A stretch of DNA of 6,686 bases from Patescibacteria group bacterium. Its GTDB lineage: Bacteria; Patescibacteriota; Gracilibacteria; BD1-5; UBA2023. Each line of letters opens with the position of its first letter. The stretch's first letter is position 1. The translations under genes were made by a program, and so were the position numbers. Under the pieces are notes generated by a model, which was given only the letters and a program-made list of their open reading frames with translations, had not been told where the DNA came from and did no database searches. The stretch lies in contig JAUPLX010000035.1 in assembly GCA_030836665.1 (NCBI GenBank), positions 1-6,686 on the forward strand, in the 5' to 3' direction. Positions 5,676 through 6,686 of the stretch are shown one piece after another.

Positions 5676-6686
5676 CTATTCGGAACGGAGCGCGTCTATC
5701 GGCTTGAGTCGGGCGGCTTTGTACGCGGGCAAAAGCCCGAACACGATGCCGATAGCGACGGAGCAGCCAAACGACAGGAGTACCGACGACATGGTAATGA
5801 AAGCCGGGAGGGAAAAGAGCGAAGCGAGGGCGACGAGAGCGAAACTGAACGCCACGCCGATGGTTCCGCCGAGGAACGTCAGCACGACGGCTTCGGTAAG
5901 GAATTGTACGACGATGTCGCGGTTGAGCGCGCCGATGGAGCGGCGGATGCCGATTTCACGGGTACGTTCGGATACGGATACGAGCATGATGTTCATGATT
6001 CCGATACCGCCGACGACGAGCGATATGGCCGCGATGCCGGCGAGGAATATCTTGAGCGTTCCGGTTACGCTCGATATCGTCGCGAGCATGTCGGCGGAAC
6101 TCGATACCTGAAAATTCGCTTGGGCGGGATCGGGAATTTTGAACTTCATGAGAAAATGGTCCGTAACCGACTGCTTGGTCGCGTCCATCGCTTCCGACGA
6201 ATCCGCCATGATGACGAATTGCGAGACGTATTTGTTTCCGAGGAACCGGTCCTGCATGGTGGTTATCGGGACGTAGATCGCGTCGTCGGTACTCGAAACC
6301 GGTCCGCTTCCGGATCCTTTGGATTCGGCGATTCCGATAACCCGCAAATACACGTTGCCGACTTTGACATCCTGTCCGAGGGGGTTTTTCGTGCCGAAGA
6401 AATTCGTTGCGGTCGTCGGTCCGAGAACCGCGACCTTGGAACGGTCGTCCACGTCGTCGGCACCGATGAAAAGCCCGTATTGGGCCTTGATGTTCTTGAT
6501 TTCGGAATAGTCCGCCCCGACGCCGTATACGGTCGTATTGGCGTTGGCGTTGCCGACGATGACCTGCTTGGACGAATTCGCGACCGGAGATACCGCCGAA
6601 ACCCCCGGAATCTTCCGGATTTCTTCGGTATCGTCGAGCGTGAAGATGTTGGACGTCCGAACGTTCGTCTGGCGGACGTCGCCCTG
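5676..6686 (-). CDS. MacB/FtsX-type ABC transporter permease, amino end missing
   Basis: Membrane subunit of the exporter; the 336 visible residues run in from the right window edge. The first ~190 are the extracytoplasmic MacB core: FTLDDTEEIRKIPGVSAVSP, then YGVGADYSEIKN, then KVAVLGPTTATNFFG and PLGQDVKVGNVYLRVIGI. The FtsX domain follows, with three membrane helices at about 211-236, 260-290 and 302-321. The loop SVSERTREIGIRRSIGA and the end PAYKAARLKPIDALRSE are hallmarks of the family. A GTG at 6452 is not the start, because the frame stays open with family sequence to the edge; the first membrane helix and true start lie outside. The ATPase is a separate gene, so this is a split, YknZ-like arrangement rather than fused MacB. 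It ends with TAG. The operon promoter is not in the window. Confidence 0.95.
   Translation of the reverse strand, partial: QGDVRQTNVRTSNIFTLDDTEEIRKIPGVSAVSPVANSSKQVIVGNANANTTVYGVGADYSEIKNIKAQYGLFIGADDVDDRSKVAVLGPTTATNFFGTKNPLGQDVKVGNVYLRVIGIAESKGSGSGPVSSTDDAIYVPITTMQDRFLGNKYVSQFVIMADSSEAMDATKQSVTDHFLMKFKIPDPAQANFQVSSSADMLATISSVTGTLKIFLAGIAAISLVVGGIGIMNIMLVSVSERTREIGIRRSIGALNRDIVVQFLTEAVVLTFLGGTIGVAFSFALVALASLFSLPAFITMSSVLLSFGCSVAIGIVFGLLPAYKAARLKPIDALRSE

Noticed and set aside
6452..6454. GTG as start of the permease
   Set aside because: The frame is open upstream to the window edge and encodes typical MacB core sequence.

Overview
Organism. The window has a GC content in the mid-50s (judged by eye) and tightly packed genes. 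Two genes are interrupted by TGA at positions where their families carry glycine: a response regulator at 179..181 and a YrbL-type kinase-like gene at 2310..2312. In both, conserved sequence continues in frame past the TGA. The six genes whose ends lie inside the window stop only with TAA (2) or TAG (4), never TGA. This pattern fits the UGA=Gly code (translation table 25) known from the candidate-phylum bacteria Gracilibacteria (BD1-5/GN02) and Absconditabacteria (SR1). UGA is used very sparingly here, about 2 in 2,080 codons. A standard-code gene caller would split the first gene and cut the amino end off the second.

Layout. 1..388 (minus) is the receiver end of an OmpR-like response regulator that leaves the window on the left. 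389..570 is a divergent intergenic region with a 13-bp near-identical direct repeat and a small inverted repeat. 571..1218 and 1318..2181 (plus) encode two exported Met- and Gly/Gln-rich proteins with helical segments, the second followed by a strong intrinsic terminator (2192..2226). 2283..2852 (plus) is the YrbL-like gene. Its stop codon overlaps, tail to tail, the stop of an ABC exporter operon on the minus strand, read right to left: MacB/FtsX-type permease (5676..6686, amino end missing), a 703-residue membrane-fusion protein (3542..5653) and an ATPase (2849..3514).

How they may work together. The permease, adaptor and ATPase form one tripartite MacAB/YknXYZ-like exporter. The response regulator is divergent from the two exported proteins and could control them, possibly as an envelope or metal stress response. 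That link is inferred from gene order and the repeated sites only. I saw no tRNA, rRNA, CRISPR array or mobile element.
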